Program-made: the position numbers and the translations under genes
Origin: Gemmatimonadota bacterium
GTDB taxonomy: Bacteria > Gemmatimonadota > Gemmatimonadetes > Longimicrobiales > Gaopeijiaceae
Assembly: GCA_022823145.1 (NCBI GenBank)
Contig: JAJDXS010000029.1
Coordinates: 186,001-250,000, forward strand
Reading direction: 5' to 3'
Length of the DNA stretch: 64,000 nucleotides
The notes under the pieces: generated by a model
The model's input: the letters and a program-made list of their open reading frames with translations, nothing else
The model's database searches: none
Told to the model about the DNA's origin: nothing
Part shown: piece after piece, positions 54,442 to 63,262 of the stretch
Layout of the letters: every line of letters starts with the position of its first letter
Position numbering within the stretch: the first letter of the stretch is position 1

Positions 54442-55976
54442 CACCGTCCCCACCGCGGCAGCTTCACCGGCGATATCCCCATTGCGGCCGTGATGGCCAG
54501 ATACGTGAGCCCGAATGGGAGCAGTACGGCCGCGGCCGAAACGAGGGGGTGCACGGCGGGGGCCAGCGCACCGGCTCCGAAACCTGCCAGCGTTGCCACC
54601 GCCGCGGCTGCCAGGCAGCGCCGTACGGGGCCGCCGATGAGGGCCGATCCGGGAAGCCGCTGCCCGAGGCGTCGGCCGAGAAGGTACAGCTCCAGCCAGG
54701 CGCCCGCCGTCGAGCCCAGCGCCAGACCCGCGGCGCCCATCGCGAACCCGCCGACGATCCAGCGGTCCAGAGGAAACATCAGGGCAACCCCTGCCAGCGC
54801 CGAGACCGTGATGCGCAGGTATGCGATCCGTGCAGGGGTCCGCGGATCGCCGAGGGCGTAGAACGCGGAAGAAATGACGCGCGAGGTTCCGGACGCGGGG
54901 AGCCCAACCGCGTATGCCGCGAGCAGCATGCCCACTGCGGCGGCGTCACCGGCCCCAAACGCGCCTGAAGGCAGGACCCGGAGGAATGCGGTCACCTCGT
55001 CTCCGAAGAACACGTAGCCGATCGCCGAAGGGATCAACCAGAAAAGCACCCTGGTGACTGCGTCCCTGGTTCGCCTCCCCACCGCGTCGAGTCCCGCCAC
55101 GCGGTCCCGCGCGAGTTCCGGCAGTTCGGCGGCGGCAATGGACATCCCGAAGAGGGAAATCGGCAACAGATAGAGAGGCTGGGCATACCCCATCATGCTC
55201 AACGCCCCCTCGGCGAGGAAGGAGGCGAGGAACACGTCGAGGAGGGCGCTCAGGTTTACCGCGCCACGCGCCGCGACCAGGGGGACGAAGTTGCGGACCA
55301 CTTCCCGAAGGGCATCCACGCCCCGGCCGAGCGAAGGCACCACACCCCTCAGATGTCGTGCCGCAAAGGGTAGCTGAAAGAGCAGCTGGAGCGCTCCGCC
55401 GCCGAGCGCTCCCCACGCCATGGCGAGCAACAGGTCCAGCCCCATCAGGCCCCGCGCCGCACCCGCCAGAACCGCGGCGATGATCGCGACGTTCCACAGC
55501 GCCGGCGCCACGTACGAAACGAAGAATCGGCGGTGGCTGTTGAGGATCCCCAGTGCCCACGCCGACACCACCAGCAGGGCCACCATGGGGAAGAGGATGG
55601 GCAGCAGCGAGACCAGGACGGTCCTGGGTTCGTCCGGGAGGCCGGGGGCGACGATGGCGGCCAGGAATGGCGCACCCCAGGCCCCGGCCGCGGCGAGCAG
55701 GCCCGCCACGAGACAGAGAAGTCCCAGCACCGCGCCCGCGACCCTCCCCGCTTCCCGTTCCCTTCCCTCTTCCAGCAGGCGCACGTAGACGGGGATGAAT
55801 GAGGCGCTCAGGCTTCCTTCCCCCAGGAGATTCTGAATCACGTTGGGGATGCGAAGCCCCGCCCGCCACGCGTCGGCGAGGGCGCCGTTGCCGAAGTAGT
55901 GGGCGAATACGCTCTCTCTCACCAGCCCCAGCACGCGGCTGACGAGGATCCCCGCTGCTACCCTGCGGGCTGCCAC
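54441..55976 (-). CDS. murJ: Lipid II flippase MurJ
   Basis: MurJ moves lipid II across the inner membrane for peptidoglycan synthesis. The 511-residue protein has about 14 membrane helices and the family N-terminus GILVSRVLGLVRESVFAHYFG, followed by NLLGEGSLSASFIPVY near 50 and PILFPMVALL near 126. The start is GTG at 55976. Its stop overlaps uvrC. Confidence 0.95.
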   Translation of the reverse strand: MAARRVAAGILVSRVLGLVRESVFAHYFGNGALADAWRAGLRIPNVIQNLLGEGSLSASFIPVYVRLLEEGREREAGRVAGAVLGLLCLVAGLLAAAGAWGAPFLAAIVAPGLPDEPRTVLVSLLPILFPMVALLVVSAWALGILNSHRRFFVSYVAPALWNVAIIAAVLAGAARGLMGLDLLLAMAWGALGGGALQLLFQLPFAARHLRGVVPSLGRGVDALREVVRNFVPLVAARGAVNLSALLDVFLASFLAEGALSMMGYAQPLYLLPISLFGMSIAAAELPELARDRVAGLDAVGRRTRDAVTRVLFWLIPSAIGYVFFGDEVTAFLRVLPSGAFGAGDAAAVGMLLAAYAVGLPASGTSRVISSAFYALGDPRTPARIAYLRITVSALAGVALMFPLDRWIVGGFAMGAAGLALGSTAGAWLELYLLGRRLGQRLPGSALIGGPVRRCLAAAAVATLAGFGAGALAPAVHPLVSAAAVLLPFGLTYLAITAAMGISPVKLPRWGR

Positions 55977-55989
55977 GGGCCGCGTCCGG

Positions 55990-56268
55990 TCAGGGGTCGG
56001 CCGAATCGCCGGGGGGCAGCGAACCGGTCCTGGGGCGGCTGTCGAGGAGCTTGTGCAGGAACTGGCTCTCTTCCTCGAGACGCTCGACGTCCCGCGCCAG
56101 GCGGTCCAGCTCGCCTTCGAGAAAGACCATCCTCTCGTGCATTCCCTCGTTGCCGCCCTTGCGCTGCCCGCGCTCGAGCCTCTTGGCGAGCGCCTTGCCC
56201 AGATCGGAATCGAGGAAGATTGCCAGGATCGGGATCAGCAGAATCAGGACGAAGACCGATGCCAACAT
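55990..56268 (-). CDS. Small membrane protein with coiled coil
   Basis: This 92-residue protein has an N-terminal membrane helix (MLASVFVLILLIPILAIFL, residues 1-19), a basic stretch and a coiled coil at about 43-77 (MVFLEGELDRLARDVERLEE). The layout recalls PspB-like or other small envelope proteins, but I cannot assign a family. It lies between bshC (9 bases away) and murJ (13 bases away) in the operon. Confidence 0.7.
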   Translation of the reverse strand: MLASVFVLILLIPILAIFLDSDLGKALAKRLERGQRKGGNEGMHERMVFLEGELDRLARDVERLEEESQFLHKLLDSRPRTGSLPPGDSADP

Positions 56269-56277
56269 GCGATAATC

Positions 56278-57873
56278 CTACGACTTCCCGGAATGGAGTT
56301 CCACCCGGATCTCGCAGAGTGCCATCGACACGAACTCCTCCCCGTAGCGCATCAGGTACTGCAGCGGCCCCAGAACACGATCCTGCGGCTTTCCCGCCGG
56401 CCACAGGTTGACCTGCGCCTTGGCGATCTGGTTCCAGGTGACCTCGCTGCTGCGTTTTACCGCCCTCACGATCTTCTTCTCGAGCGCGCCCAGGGCGGCA
56501 AGCCCCGAGTTGCGCGCCTTTGTGACGGCGCCCTCGAGGACCGGATCGATGCCTTTGACGGTGCCCGTCAGCTCGGTTGCGAATGACTCGACGGCGCCCC
56601 GCCACGCTGCGACCGCGCCGCTGACGCCCTCCGGCACCTGGTCGCGCGCGAAGCGGCTCAGCAGAGCGTTTCCTTCTCGCAGTTCGTCGATCTCCAGTCC
56701 GTGCTTTTCGATTGCGCGCACCACTTTCTTCTCCAGCACCAGCAATGACCCGCGAGGCACCACGACCGGCATGCCTACACCGTGGCGCCGGAAGAGGCGC
56801 CCCAGCTGACCGAAGTAGGCCAGCTCGCCCGGTCCTCCGACATAGGCCAGCGTGGGGAAGACGAAGCTCTCCACGACGGGACGAAGGAGGACGTTCGGTG
56901 ACACGCGCTGGGGCGCGTCGTCGATGAGCGCCAGCATATCCTCGCGGGAGATCGTTCGGCCGGTCCGCCTCAGCTCGAATCCGCCGGCACCGTGCTGCAC
57001 GCGGTCGCGGCCGTCCACGGAGTCAAGGAACAGGTTGGTCGCGCCAGCGATGTAGGGGACCTGATGGTGGTAGCCCCGCTGCGTCAGGTCGTCGCAACTG
57101 CGGCTGACCGCGGCTTCCGAGTCTGCCGGGTCTTCCGCCTCGGCCAGGAGCAGTGGCCGCGAGGCCTGCTTGAGGGCCGGATCGGCCGCGTCCACCAGAC
57201 CCACCGGGGTGTCGCGGAGCAGTTCGGTCATGAGGCCGGAGAACGCCGAGGCCATCGTGGCCGACGGGTGGAAGGTCCGGCGAACCAGGTCGATGTAGCG
57301 GGTGTGGAAGTCGTTGCGCGGGAAGTGGCCGGCCAACTGTCCCACTGCATCGTGGATACCGTCGCCAACCCGCACGCGGCCAAGTGGCCGCCCGGCCCGC
57401 ACCGGTCCGGGGCCGATGCCGATGCGGTGGAGTTCGTTGGACGCATCGACGACGTGCGTGTGATTGGCCTCCTCCCAGTCGTGGTCTTCCGAAGCGACCC
57501 AGAAGAGCGGCATGACGGGACGGTCCAGTTCCGCCGCCAGCACCTCGGCCAGGCGCACCGCCGTCAGCGCCTTGTAGAGGCTGTAGAGCGGCCCACCGAA
57601 CAATCCCGGCTGCTGGCCCGTGGTGACGAAGTACCCGTGGTCCCGTGCGACCGCCCGCAACGCCTCGTCCGCCGCCGGCCCCACCGGCTTGATCATGGGA
57701 ACCACCCGGGCGATCGCGCCGGGCCCGGTGGTCCGTTCCAGGTCCTTCGCCTTGTCGCGGTAGGTTGCGAGTTCGAATGGCGACCCTCGGTAGAGCGAGG
57801 CGGCCGCTGCGGTCCCGCTCAGATAGTCCCGTACGAGCGGGGAGCCGCCCAGGGGTCTCCGCAGGAGGCGCAT
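56278..57873 (-). CDS. bshC: Bacillithiol biosynthesis cysteine-adding enzyme
   Basis: BshC adds cysteine to glucosaminyl-malate to form bacillithiol, a low-molecular-weight thiol. The 531-residue protein has family segments such as TGQQPGLFGGPLYSLYK near 90, FWVASEDHDWEEANH near 122, and PTLAYVGGPGELAYFGQL near 360. bshA and bshB are not in the window. The ATG at 57873 overlaps the upstream methyltransferase stop as TGATG. Confidence 0.92.
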   Translation of the reverse strand: MRLLRRPLGGSPLVRDYLSGTAAAASLYRGSPFELATYRDKAKDLERTTGPGAIARVVPMIKPVGPAADEALRAVARDHGYFVTTGQQPGLFGGPLYSLYKALTAVRLAEVLAAELDRPVMPLFWVASEDHDWEEANHTHVVDASNELHRIGIGPGPVRAGRPLGRVRVGDGIHDAVGQLAGHFPRNDFHTRYIDLVRRTFHPSATMASAFSGLMTELLRDTPVGLVDAADPALKQASRPLLLAEAEDPADSEAAVSRSCDDLTQRGYHHQVPYIAGATNLFLDSVDGRDRVQHGAGGFELRRTGRTISREDMLALIDDAPQRVSPNVLLRPVVESFVFPTLAYVGGPGELAYFGQLGRLFRRHGVGMPVVVPRGSLLVLEKKVVRAIEKHGLEIDELREGNALLSRFARDQVPEGVSGAVAAWRGAVESFATELTGTVKGIDPVLEGAVTKARNSGLAALGALEKKIVRAVKRSSEVTWNQIAKAQVNLWPAGKPQDRVLGPLQYLMRYGEEFVSMALCEIRVELHSGKS

Positions 57874-58637
57874 CAGGACGCCACCGCCATGACGATGCAC
57901 CGGGGTGAGAGGCGGGAGAACCCGGATCGGTCGTAGCCGCCGAATCTGGGTCCGGGCACGAAGCCTGTCTCCGCGAGCATGTGCACCAGCTCTTCGGGGC
58001 GGTACAGGCGCACGCGCTCCACGAATTCCTTTTGCGGGGCGTCGCCCGCATCCCGGATGGTGATTCTCTTCTCGACGATCCTCCCCTGCTCCACCAGCCG
58101 CCGTTCCTGCACCACATCCCACCCGGAAACGCTGCGGTAGTCCCGCTCCCGGAGGTTGGCGACGACGTGGTGCGCGTTCATGAAGTCGAGGAGAAACCAC
58201 CCTCCGGCGTCCAGGACCCTGCGCACTTCGCGCAGCACGCGAAGGTCATCGAGTTCGTCGGCGAAGTAGCCGAACGAAGTGAAATACGATGTGACGATGT
58301 CGAATACGCCGGCCCGGAACGGAAGGTGCCGCATGTCCCCACGTGCCAATGCTGCCGCACAGGCGGTGCTGCGCGCGGCGTCGAGCATCGGCATGGACAG
58401 GTCGAGTCCCACGGGACGGTATCCCACGCGGCACAACTCGACGAGGTGTCGCCCCGCCCCACAGGCAAGGTCGAGGACGCGCGCATCGGGCTTCAATCCG
58501 GGCGTTCCGTGCAGCAGAGCCACTGCGCGGCGCGCCTCCGCACGGTCCCGGTGCGGATACAGGGCCAGGTATTCGCGACCGAACCAGTCGCGGAACCACG
58601 GGATGGCAGCCTCCCGCTTCGGGGGATCCCGTTTCAT
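57873..58637 (-). CDS. Class I SAM-dependent methyltransferase
   Basis: The 254-residue protein has motif I VLDLACGAGRHLVEL near residue 54, motif II GLDLSMPMLDAAR near 77 and a C-terminal Rossmann end. Substrate is unknown. Its stop is coupled to bshC, so a role on a thiol or on a bacillithiol conjugate is possible, as is rRNA/tRNA modification given rlmH next door. Evidence for either is context only. Confidence 0.85.
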   Translation of the reverse strand: MKRDPPKREAAIPWFRDWFGREYLALYPHRDRAEARRAVALLHGTPGLKPDARVLDLACGAGRHLVELCRVGYRPVGLDLSMPMLDAARSTACAAALARGDMRHLPFRAGVFDIVTSYFTSFGYFADELDDLRVLREVRRVLDAGGWFLLDFMNAHHVVANLRERDYRSVSGWDVVQERRLVEQGRIVEKRITIRDAGDAPQKEFVERVRLYRPEELVHMLAETGFVPGPRFGGYDRSGFSRLSPRCIVMAVAS

Positions 58638-58667
58638 TCGGATCCAGCCCTCATCGGTGTCGCCCGT

Positions 58668-59132
58668 TCATTCGGTTCCCTTGTGATAGGGTTCACGCCT
58701 GAGGATGGTCCCTGCCCGGTACAACTGTTCCGTCAGCACCACGCGGGCCATGTCGTGAGGCAGCGTGAACGGGGATAGGGACAGGGAAAGATCGCATTCT
58801 TCGCGCAGTCGTGCGTCGAGGCCGAAGGCTCCTCCGATGATGAAATGGACGCCCGGTTCCGGCCCGGATACCAATCTCTCCAGCCAGCGAGCCAGCTCCG
58901 GCGACGACATTCGGCGTCCCCGCCGGGTGACGGCGACCCGCAGATGTCCGGTTCGCAGGCGCCTCCTGATGCTGGCCGACTCTTTGCGCATCACTTCCGG
59001 CGCCACCCTGCCGCGGGCCTGTGCGATCTCCTCGGCCTCGAAGCGCCAGTAGCGCGCCGCGCGCGCTTCGTAGTCCCGTATTGCGGGTGAGAGGTCGCCC
59101 GGCTTGCCCACCGCGACTATCGATATGTGCAT
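58668..59132 (-). CDS. rlmH: 23S rRNA pseudouridine-1915 N3-methyltransferase
   Basis: RlmH is the SPOUT-class methyltransferase that modifies pseudouridine 1915 in helix 69 on the 70S ribosome. The 154-residue protein has FIIGGAFGLD (SAM-binding knot) near 97 and the C-terminal LPHDMARVVLTEQLYRA near 121 followed by the HKG end. The ATG at 59132 overlaps the lpxK stop as TGATG. Confidence 0.94.
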   Translation of the reverse strand: MHISIVAVGKPGDLSPAIRDYEARAARYWRFEAEEIAQARGRVAPEVMRKESASIRRRLRTGHLRVAVTRRGRRMSSPELARWLERLVSGPEPGVHFIIGGAFGLDARLREECDLSLSLSPFTLPHDMARVVLTEQLYRAGTILRREPYHKGTE

Positions 59133-60139
59133 CACCGTTCCACCACCTCCGCGAGAGCGCGGCGAAGCGGTGCCGCGGGGTCGCCCACCACATCGAATCC
59201 CGCGACGACGCATCGCCCCGCCAGCTCCGGGAATGCGGCGAGCTTCACGGCGTCCTTGGCCGTACACACCACGGCACGTCGTCCCAGTCGCTGGAGAAGT
59301 GCCGAGACGTCCCGGAAGGTGTACTCATGATGATCCGCATAGGCCAGGTGCTCGATATGCGCACCCGGCAGCAGCGCCCCGAGTCCCGAAAAGAAGGGTC
59401 CGGGGCGAGCAATCGCGCAGACGGCCAGAACGTCTCCCGAGGGTGGTGCCGCCGGTGCACCTCCGAGATCGGTCCATCCGCCCATCCTGATCTCCAGGTC
59501 CAGCAGCGGTACACCGGGGGCCGCCCTCGACAGCCTGTCGCGCCAGGCCGCCGCCCGTCGCCGTTGCGGAGTTCTGAGCGTGAGCAATACTGCTGCGGCG
59601 CGCCGTGCGGACGCGGGAGACTCCCGGTACGGTCCCCTCGGCAGCATTCTCGGGCGAATGGGATCCTCGGCCGCCACGAGAACGATGTCCAGCGTGCGGG
59701 CCAGCCGTCTCTGTTGAAAACCGTCGTCCAGGACCACGACCGTGTAGCCCCGGTCCGCGGCCACGCGCACACAGGCTCTGCGGTCGCGGTCCCCGAGAAC
59801 GGCGTGCTCCCCGAACCAGCGTCGGTACAGAGCCAGCTCATCCCGTCCATAGCCACGCGTGACGATGGCCGGCCGCGCACCCGTCCGTTGCAGCCACTCC
59901 GCCAACCATCGCACTACGGGCGTCTTTCCGGTTCCTCCGACCGTGAGGTTCCCTACCGAAACCACCGGCACCGGGGTCGGCGGCGAGCGCCGTTTGTCGT
60001 ACCAGGCATTCCGCATGGCGACCGCCGCACGGAAGGAAAGTTCCGCCGGTGTCAGCAGAGTGCCGGCCAGACGGGCCGCCAGGCCGGGGGATTCGGTGGC
60101 CCAGAAGTCGCGAACCGTCCGGCGCGCCCACTCCATCAT
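59132..60139 (-). CDS. lpxK: Tetraacyldisaccharide 4'-kinase
   Basis: LpxK phosphorylates the 4' position of the lipid A precursor. The 335-residue protein has an N-terminal membrane-associated helix region, the P-loop SVGNLTVGGTGKTPVVRWL at 61-79, TRGYGR near 94 and the LDDGFQQRRL segment near 136. It overlaps lpxB by four bases and rlmH by one. Confidence 0.95.
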   Translation of the reverse strand: MMEWARRTVRDFWATESPGLAARLAGTLLTPAELSFRAAVAMRNAWYDKRRSPPTPVPVVSVGNLTVGGTGKTPVVRWLAEWLQRTGARPAIVTRGYGRDELALYRRWFGEHAVLGDRDRRACVRVAADRGYTVVVLDDGFQQRRLARTLDIVLVAAEDPIRPRMLPRGPYRESPASARRAAAVLLTLRTPQRRRAAAWRDRLSRAAPGVPLLDLEIRMGGWTDLGGAPAAPPSGDVLAVCAIARPGPFFSGLGALLPGAHIEHLAYADHHEYTFRDVSALLQRLGRRAVVCTAKDAVKLAAFPELAGRCVVAGFDVVGDPAAPLRRALAEVVER

Positions 60140-61320
60140 GGTCTCCCCGTAGAAGCCCGGCGGCTGCCTGCCGCCGTTTCGCTCAGGATTTCAGACATCA
60201 TGTCGACGACCCTGGTCGCTGCCCCCGGGGTGCCGAGAGCGCTTCGGACCTCCGCCAGATCCGCAATTGCCCTGTGCCTCGCGGTGGACGATTCGTCCAG
60301 CAGTGGTTCGAGCGCGTCCGTGACCGCTCGCGTGGTCACGTCGTGCTGAATGAACTCCTGGACCACGCCTCTGCCGGCCACAAGGTTCGCCAGGGCGATG
60401 AACGGGACCCGCACCAGCCGTCGCGCGAGCAGATAGGTCAGCGGATGGGTAACGTAGGCCACCACGAAGGGCATTCCCGCAAGCGCCGCTTCGAGCGTGC
60501 CGGTTCCCGACTTGACCAGCCCCGCCGTTGCCAGGGCTCGCAGGGAATGGGCGTCCGTCGTGGTGCGAAAGGGCAGTGAGCGATAGGCGGCGGATGGCAG
60601 GAACGACACCCTGCTCACAACGATCTGAAGACCCGGGACCCGCCGCTGCAGTTCCCGCGCGATGTCCGCGAAGGGGCGTCCATGGCGCTCCAGTTCCTGC
60701 TCGCGCGATCCGGGGAAAAGGGCGAGGACCGGCCTGCCTCGATCCAGTCCCAACTCCTCCGCCAGGCCCTCGGGGTCACCGCTCGCGGACTCGTCGAGCA
60801 GTGGGTGCCCGACGAAGACGGCCCGGCCGCCGTGGGTCAGATACAGCTCGGGTTCGAATGGCAGGATCAAGGCGATCCCGTTCGCGATCCGCGACAGGCG
60901 TCGGGCCCGCCGGGCCTTCCAGGCCCAAACCTGGGGTCCGATGTAGTAGAGCACCGGAATACCAAGCCTCGCCGCGTACCGGGCGATCCTCAGGTTGAGA
61001 CCAGGGTAGTCCACGGGCAGGACGATATCGAAGCCTCCGGCCTTGAGGAGTCTCCGTAACCTCCGCTCCAGTCGCCTGAAGAACCCCAGTCGGTGCACGA
61101 CTTCGGCGAATCCCATGACGGACAGGTCCCGCAGGCCGCTCAGGAGCCGTACGCCCGCTTCCGCCATGCGCTCGCCGCCCAGCCCGACCAGCTCCGCCCC
61201 TGGCCACCTTCGGCGGATTTCGGCCGCCACTCGGGCTCCATGGTCATCGCCCGAGACTTCCCCAGCCAGGATCATGACCCTGAGGCGGCGTGATGAACCG
61301 GGTGTGGTCGGGGAAACCAC
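60136..61320 (-). CDS. lpxB: Lipid-A-disaccharide synthase
   Basis: LpxB (GT19) condenses UDP-diacylglucosamine with lipid X. The 394-residue protein has ILAGEVSGDDHGARVA near residue 17, PVDYPGLNLRIARYA near 102, YYIGPQVWAWK near 124 and the GTGTLEAAL donor-site motif near 277. The GTG at 61320 gives a 15-residue extension; an ATG at 61275 is the alternative. lpxH or lpxI is not present nearby. Confidence 0.95.
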   Translation of the reverse strand: MVSPTTPGSSRRLRVMILAGEVSGDDHGARVAAEIRRRWPGAELVGLGGERMAEAGVRLLSGLRDLSVMGFAEVVHRLGFFRRLERRLRRLLKAGGFDIVLPVDYPGLNLRIARYAARLGIPVLYYIGPQVWAWKARRARRLSRIANGIALILPFEPELYLTHGGRAVFVGHPLLDESASGDPEGLAEELGLDRGRPVLALFPGSREQELERHGRPFADIARELQRRVPGLQIVVSRVSFLPSAAYRSLPFRTTTDAHSLRALATAGLVKSGTGTLEAALAGMPFVVAYVTHPLTYLLARRLVRVPFIALANLVAGRGVVQEFIQHDVTTRAVTDALEPLLDESSTARHRAIADLAEVRSALGTPGAATRVVDMMSEILSETAAGSRRASTGRP

Positions 61321-61325
61321 CGCCG

Positions 61326-61460
61326 TCAGAAAGCCCGCCCGAGGTACCAGATGATCAGGATGACGACGACCAGCAGGATCACGAGCGTACCAGGGTTTCT
61401 CCCTTTCTTCGTATCGATCCAGTCCCGCTTACGGCGACGCCGAACGCGTATGAGCGACAT
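61326..61460 (-). CDS. 44-residue single-span membrane peptide
   Basis: This small frame begins with ATG at 61460 inside the end of the Gfo/Idh gene and ends 5 bases before lpxB. The product has a strongly basic N-terminus (SLIRVRRRRKRDW) and one hydrophobic helix (LVILLVVVILIIWYL at about 26-40). The operon has almost no other unused space and the charge pattern fits an inner-membrane peptide with N-in orientation, so I think it is real. It resembles no family I know. Confidence 0.55.
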   Translation of the reverse strand: MSLIRVRRRRKRDWIDTKKGRNPGTLVILLVVVILIIWYLGRAF

Positions 61461-62493
61461 GGTCCTCTATCTGTTGTTCAATGGCCAGTGCGAGTTGCAG
61501 CGCTCGGCGTCCATCCTCGCCTGTTACCGGCGGCGGCGCCAGCCCGGCGATGGCATCACGGAAGGAACACTGTTCGGCAACCAGCGGCTCGGTGCCGTCG
61601 CCGCGAATGGGGATCCGCGTAGCGACCGCCGACAGTCCGGCCAGCGGCGGGACGCGCCGGGGGATCGAGGAACCATCCAGGACGGAAACGCCGTCTCTCA
61701 GCCGGTAGAATTCTCCCCTGCCGGAGGCCAGGTCAAGCGACAGGTATCCGGACCGCTGCCAGATGCGCAGCTTTCTCACCTTCGAGACGGATACGCGGCT
61801 GGCGGTGAGATTGGCCACGGCCCCGCCCTCGAACTCCACTCGTGCGTTGGCAATGTCCACGTAGCGCGAAAGGACCGGAACGCCGACCGCAGCCACCCGC
61901 GCTATCGGCTTTCCGATGAGGCTGCAAAGCAGGTCGACATCGTGGATCATCAGATCCAGAACCACGGCGACATCGAGCGAGCGCGGCGTGAACGGAGCGA
62001 GTCGATGCGATTCCACGAAGAGTGGGCGCTGGATATGGGGCCGGGCCGCCACCAGTGCCGGATTGAAACGCTCCACGTGCCCCACCTGGACGATGACGCC
62101 GGTGTCCCGCGCGGCGGCCAGCATTCTGTCGGCGCTCGCCACGTCCGGGGCCAGCGGTTTCTCCACGAAGACGTGAACGCCTGCCTGGATCGCCGCCATT
62201 GCAATCTCTTCGTGGGCGGTTGTCGGAACGGCTATCACGATGCCGTCGCTCACCGCGAGCAGCTCATCGAGAGAGGACCGGACCGCGACCCCGAACTCTC
62301 GGCCGACGGCCTCGCCGCGTTCGCGGTCCGTGTCGAAAACGCCGGCGGATCGCGCGCGCGGCAATGCCCGGGCCACGCGGGCGTGGTGGCGCCCGAGTGC
62401 CCCGACCCCCACGACACCGATCCGGGGCTGTGCGACCCGAAGCCGCCGTGGCTCAGGTGATGATGCCGCGCTGGCTCTTGTGGATGAAGTCAA
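61429..62493 (-). CDS. Gfo/Idh/MocA-family oxidoreductase in lipid A operon
   Basis: The 354-residue protein has the NAD(P)-binding motif IGVVGVGALGRHHA at 25-38, the catalytic EKPLA segment near 130 and HDVDLL near 203. In some bacteria an oxidoreductase of this family (GnnA) next to lpxA makes UDP-3-keto-GlcNAc for 3-amino lipid A, working with the aminotransferase GnnB. No gnnB is adjacent here, so either GnnB is elsewhere or the function differs. The ATG at 62493 overlaps lpxA by 41 bases. Confidence 0.85.
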   Translation of the reverse strand: MTSSTRASAASSPEPRRLRVAQPRIGVVGVGALGRHHARVARALPRARSAGVFDTDRERGEAVGREFGVAVRSSLDELLAVSDGIVIAVPTTAHEEIAMAAIQAGVHVFVEKPLAPDVASADRMLAAARDTGVIVQVGHVERFNPALVAARPHIQRPLFVESHRLAPFTPRSLDVAVVLDLMIHDVDLLCSLIGKPIARVAAVGVPVLSRYVDIANARVEFEGGAVANLTASRVSVSKVRKLRIWQRSGYLSLDLASGRGEFYRLRDGVSVLDGSSIPRRVPPLAGLSAVATRIPIRGDGTEPLVAEQCSFRDAIAGLAPPPVTGEDGRRALQLALAIEQQIEDHVAHTRSASP

Positions 62494-63262
62494 TGAAATA
62501 GCCCACCTCGGGATCCCGGAGCGCCGGATCCGCCTCCACCTGGGCGAGGGCCCCCGACAGGTTCAGGTTGGACTGGAAGAGGATGCGATAGGCTTTCTTC
62601 AGTCGACGACGCACGTCGGGAGAGAAGCCGCGGCGCTCCAGTCCCACCGTGTTGAGTCCGTAGAGCCTCGGAGACGGGTTGCCGACCGCCCGGCAGTAGG
62701 GCGGAACATCCTGGGGGATCCTGGAGCCTCCTCCGACAAACGCGTGTGCGCCGATGCGGACGAACTGGTGAATGGCCACCAGTCCGCTGATGATTGCCCA
62801 GTCCTCGATCGTCACATGCCCCGCCATGTTGGTGGCGTTCGATACGATGATGTGATTGCCGAGTTCGCAGTCGTGCGCGATGTGACAATAGGCCATGAGG
62901 AGACAGTCCGATCCGACGACGGTGCTGCCGGCGGCCGCGGTCCCCCGGTTGAGGGTGGCGAACTCGCGGATCACCGTGCGATCACCCACTTCCAGGAAGG
63001 TCTGCTCACCCTCGTACTTCAGGTCCTGAGGATCCGTACCCAGTACCGCACCATTGGCAATCATGCAGTCCCGGCCCACGGCAGTGTCCTTTTCGATCAA
63101 CACGCGTGGCCCAATCCGTGTGTTACGTCCGATCGAAACTCCGCGTCCCACGATCGCAAACGGGCCGATCTCGACTCCGCGTTCCAGTTCGGCGGACGGA
63201 TCCACGATTGCCGTCTCGTGAATGGTGACAGCCGCGTCTTCTCCGGTGCGGGAAGCCCTCAC
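62453..63262 (-). CDS. lpxA: UDP-N-acetylglucosamine acyltransferase
   Basis: LpxA transfers a 3-hydroxyacyl chain from ACP to UDP-GlcNAc, the first step of lipid A. The 269-residue protein is a left-handed beta helix with hexapeptide repeats and the catalytic-histidine segment CHIAHDCELGNH. The start is GTG at 63262, overlapping the lpxC-fabZ stop (GTGA); the usual homology begins about 12 residues later. The lpxC-fabZ-lpxA order is as in several phyla. Confidence 0.94.
   Translation of the reverse strand: MRASRTGEDAAVTIHETAIVDPSAELERGVEIGPFAIVGRGVSIGRNTRIGPRVLIEKDTAVGRDCMIANGAVLGTDPQDLKYEGEQTFLEVGDRTVIREFATLNRGTAAAGSTVVGSDCLLMAYCHIAHDCELGNHIIVSNATNMAGHVTIEDWAIISGLVAIHQFVRIGAHAFVGGGSRIPQDVPPYCRAVGNPSPRLYGLNTVGLERRGFSPDVRRRLKKAYRILFQSNLNLSGALAQVEADPALRDPEVGYFIDFIHKSQRGIIT

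Noticed and set aside
58776-58800. G-rich string near 58780 that resembles a KOPS motif.
   Set aside because: The spacing is GGG-two bases-AGGG, not GGGNAGGG.
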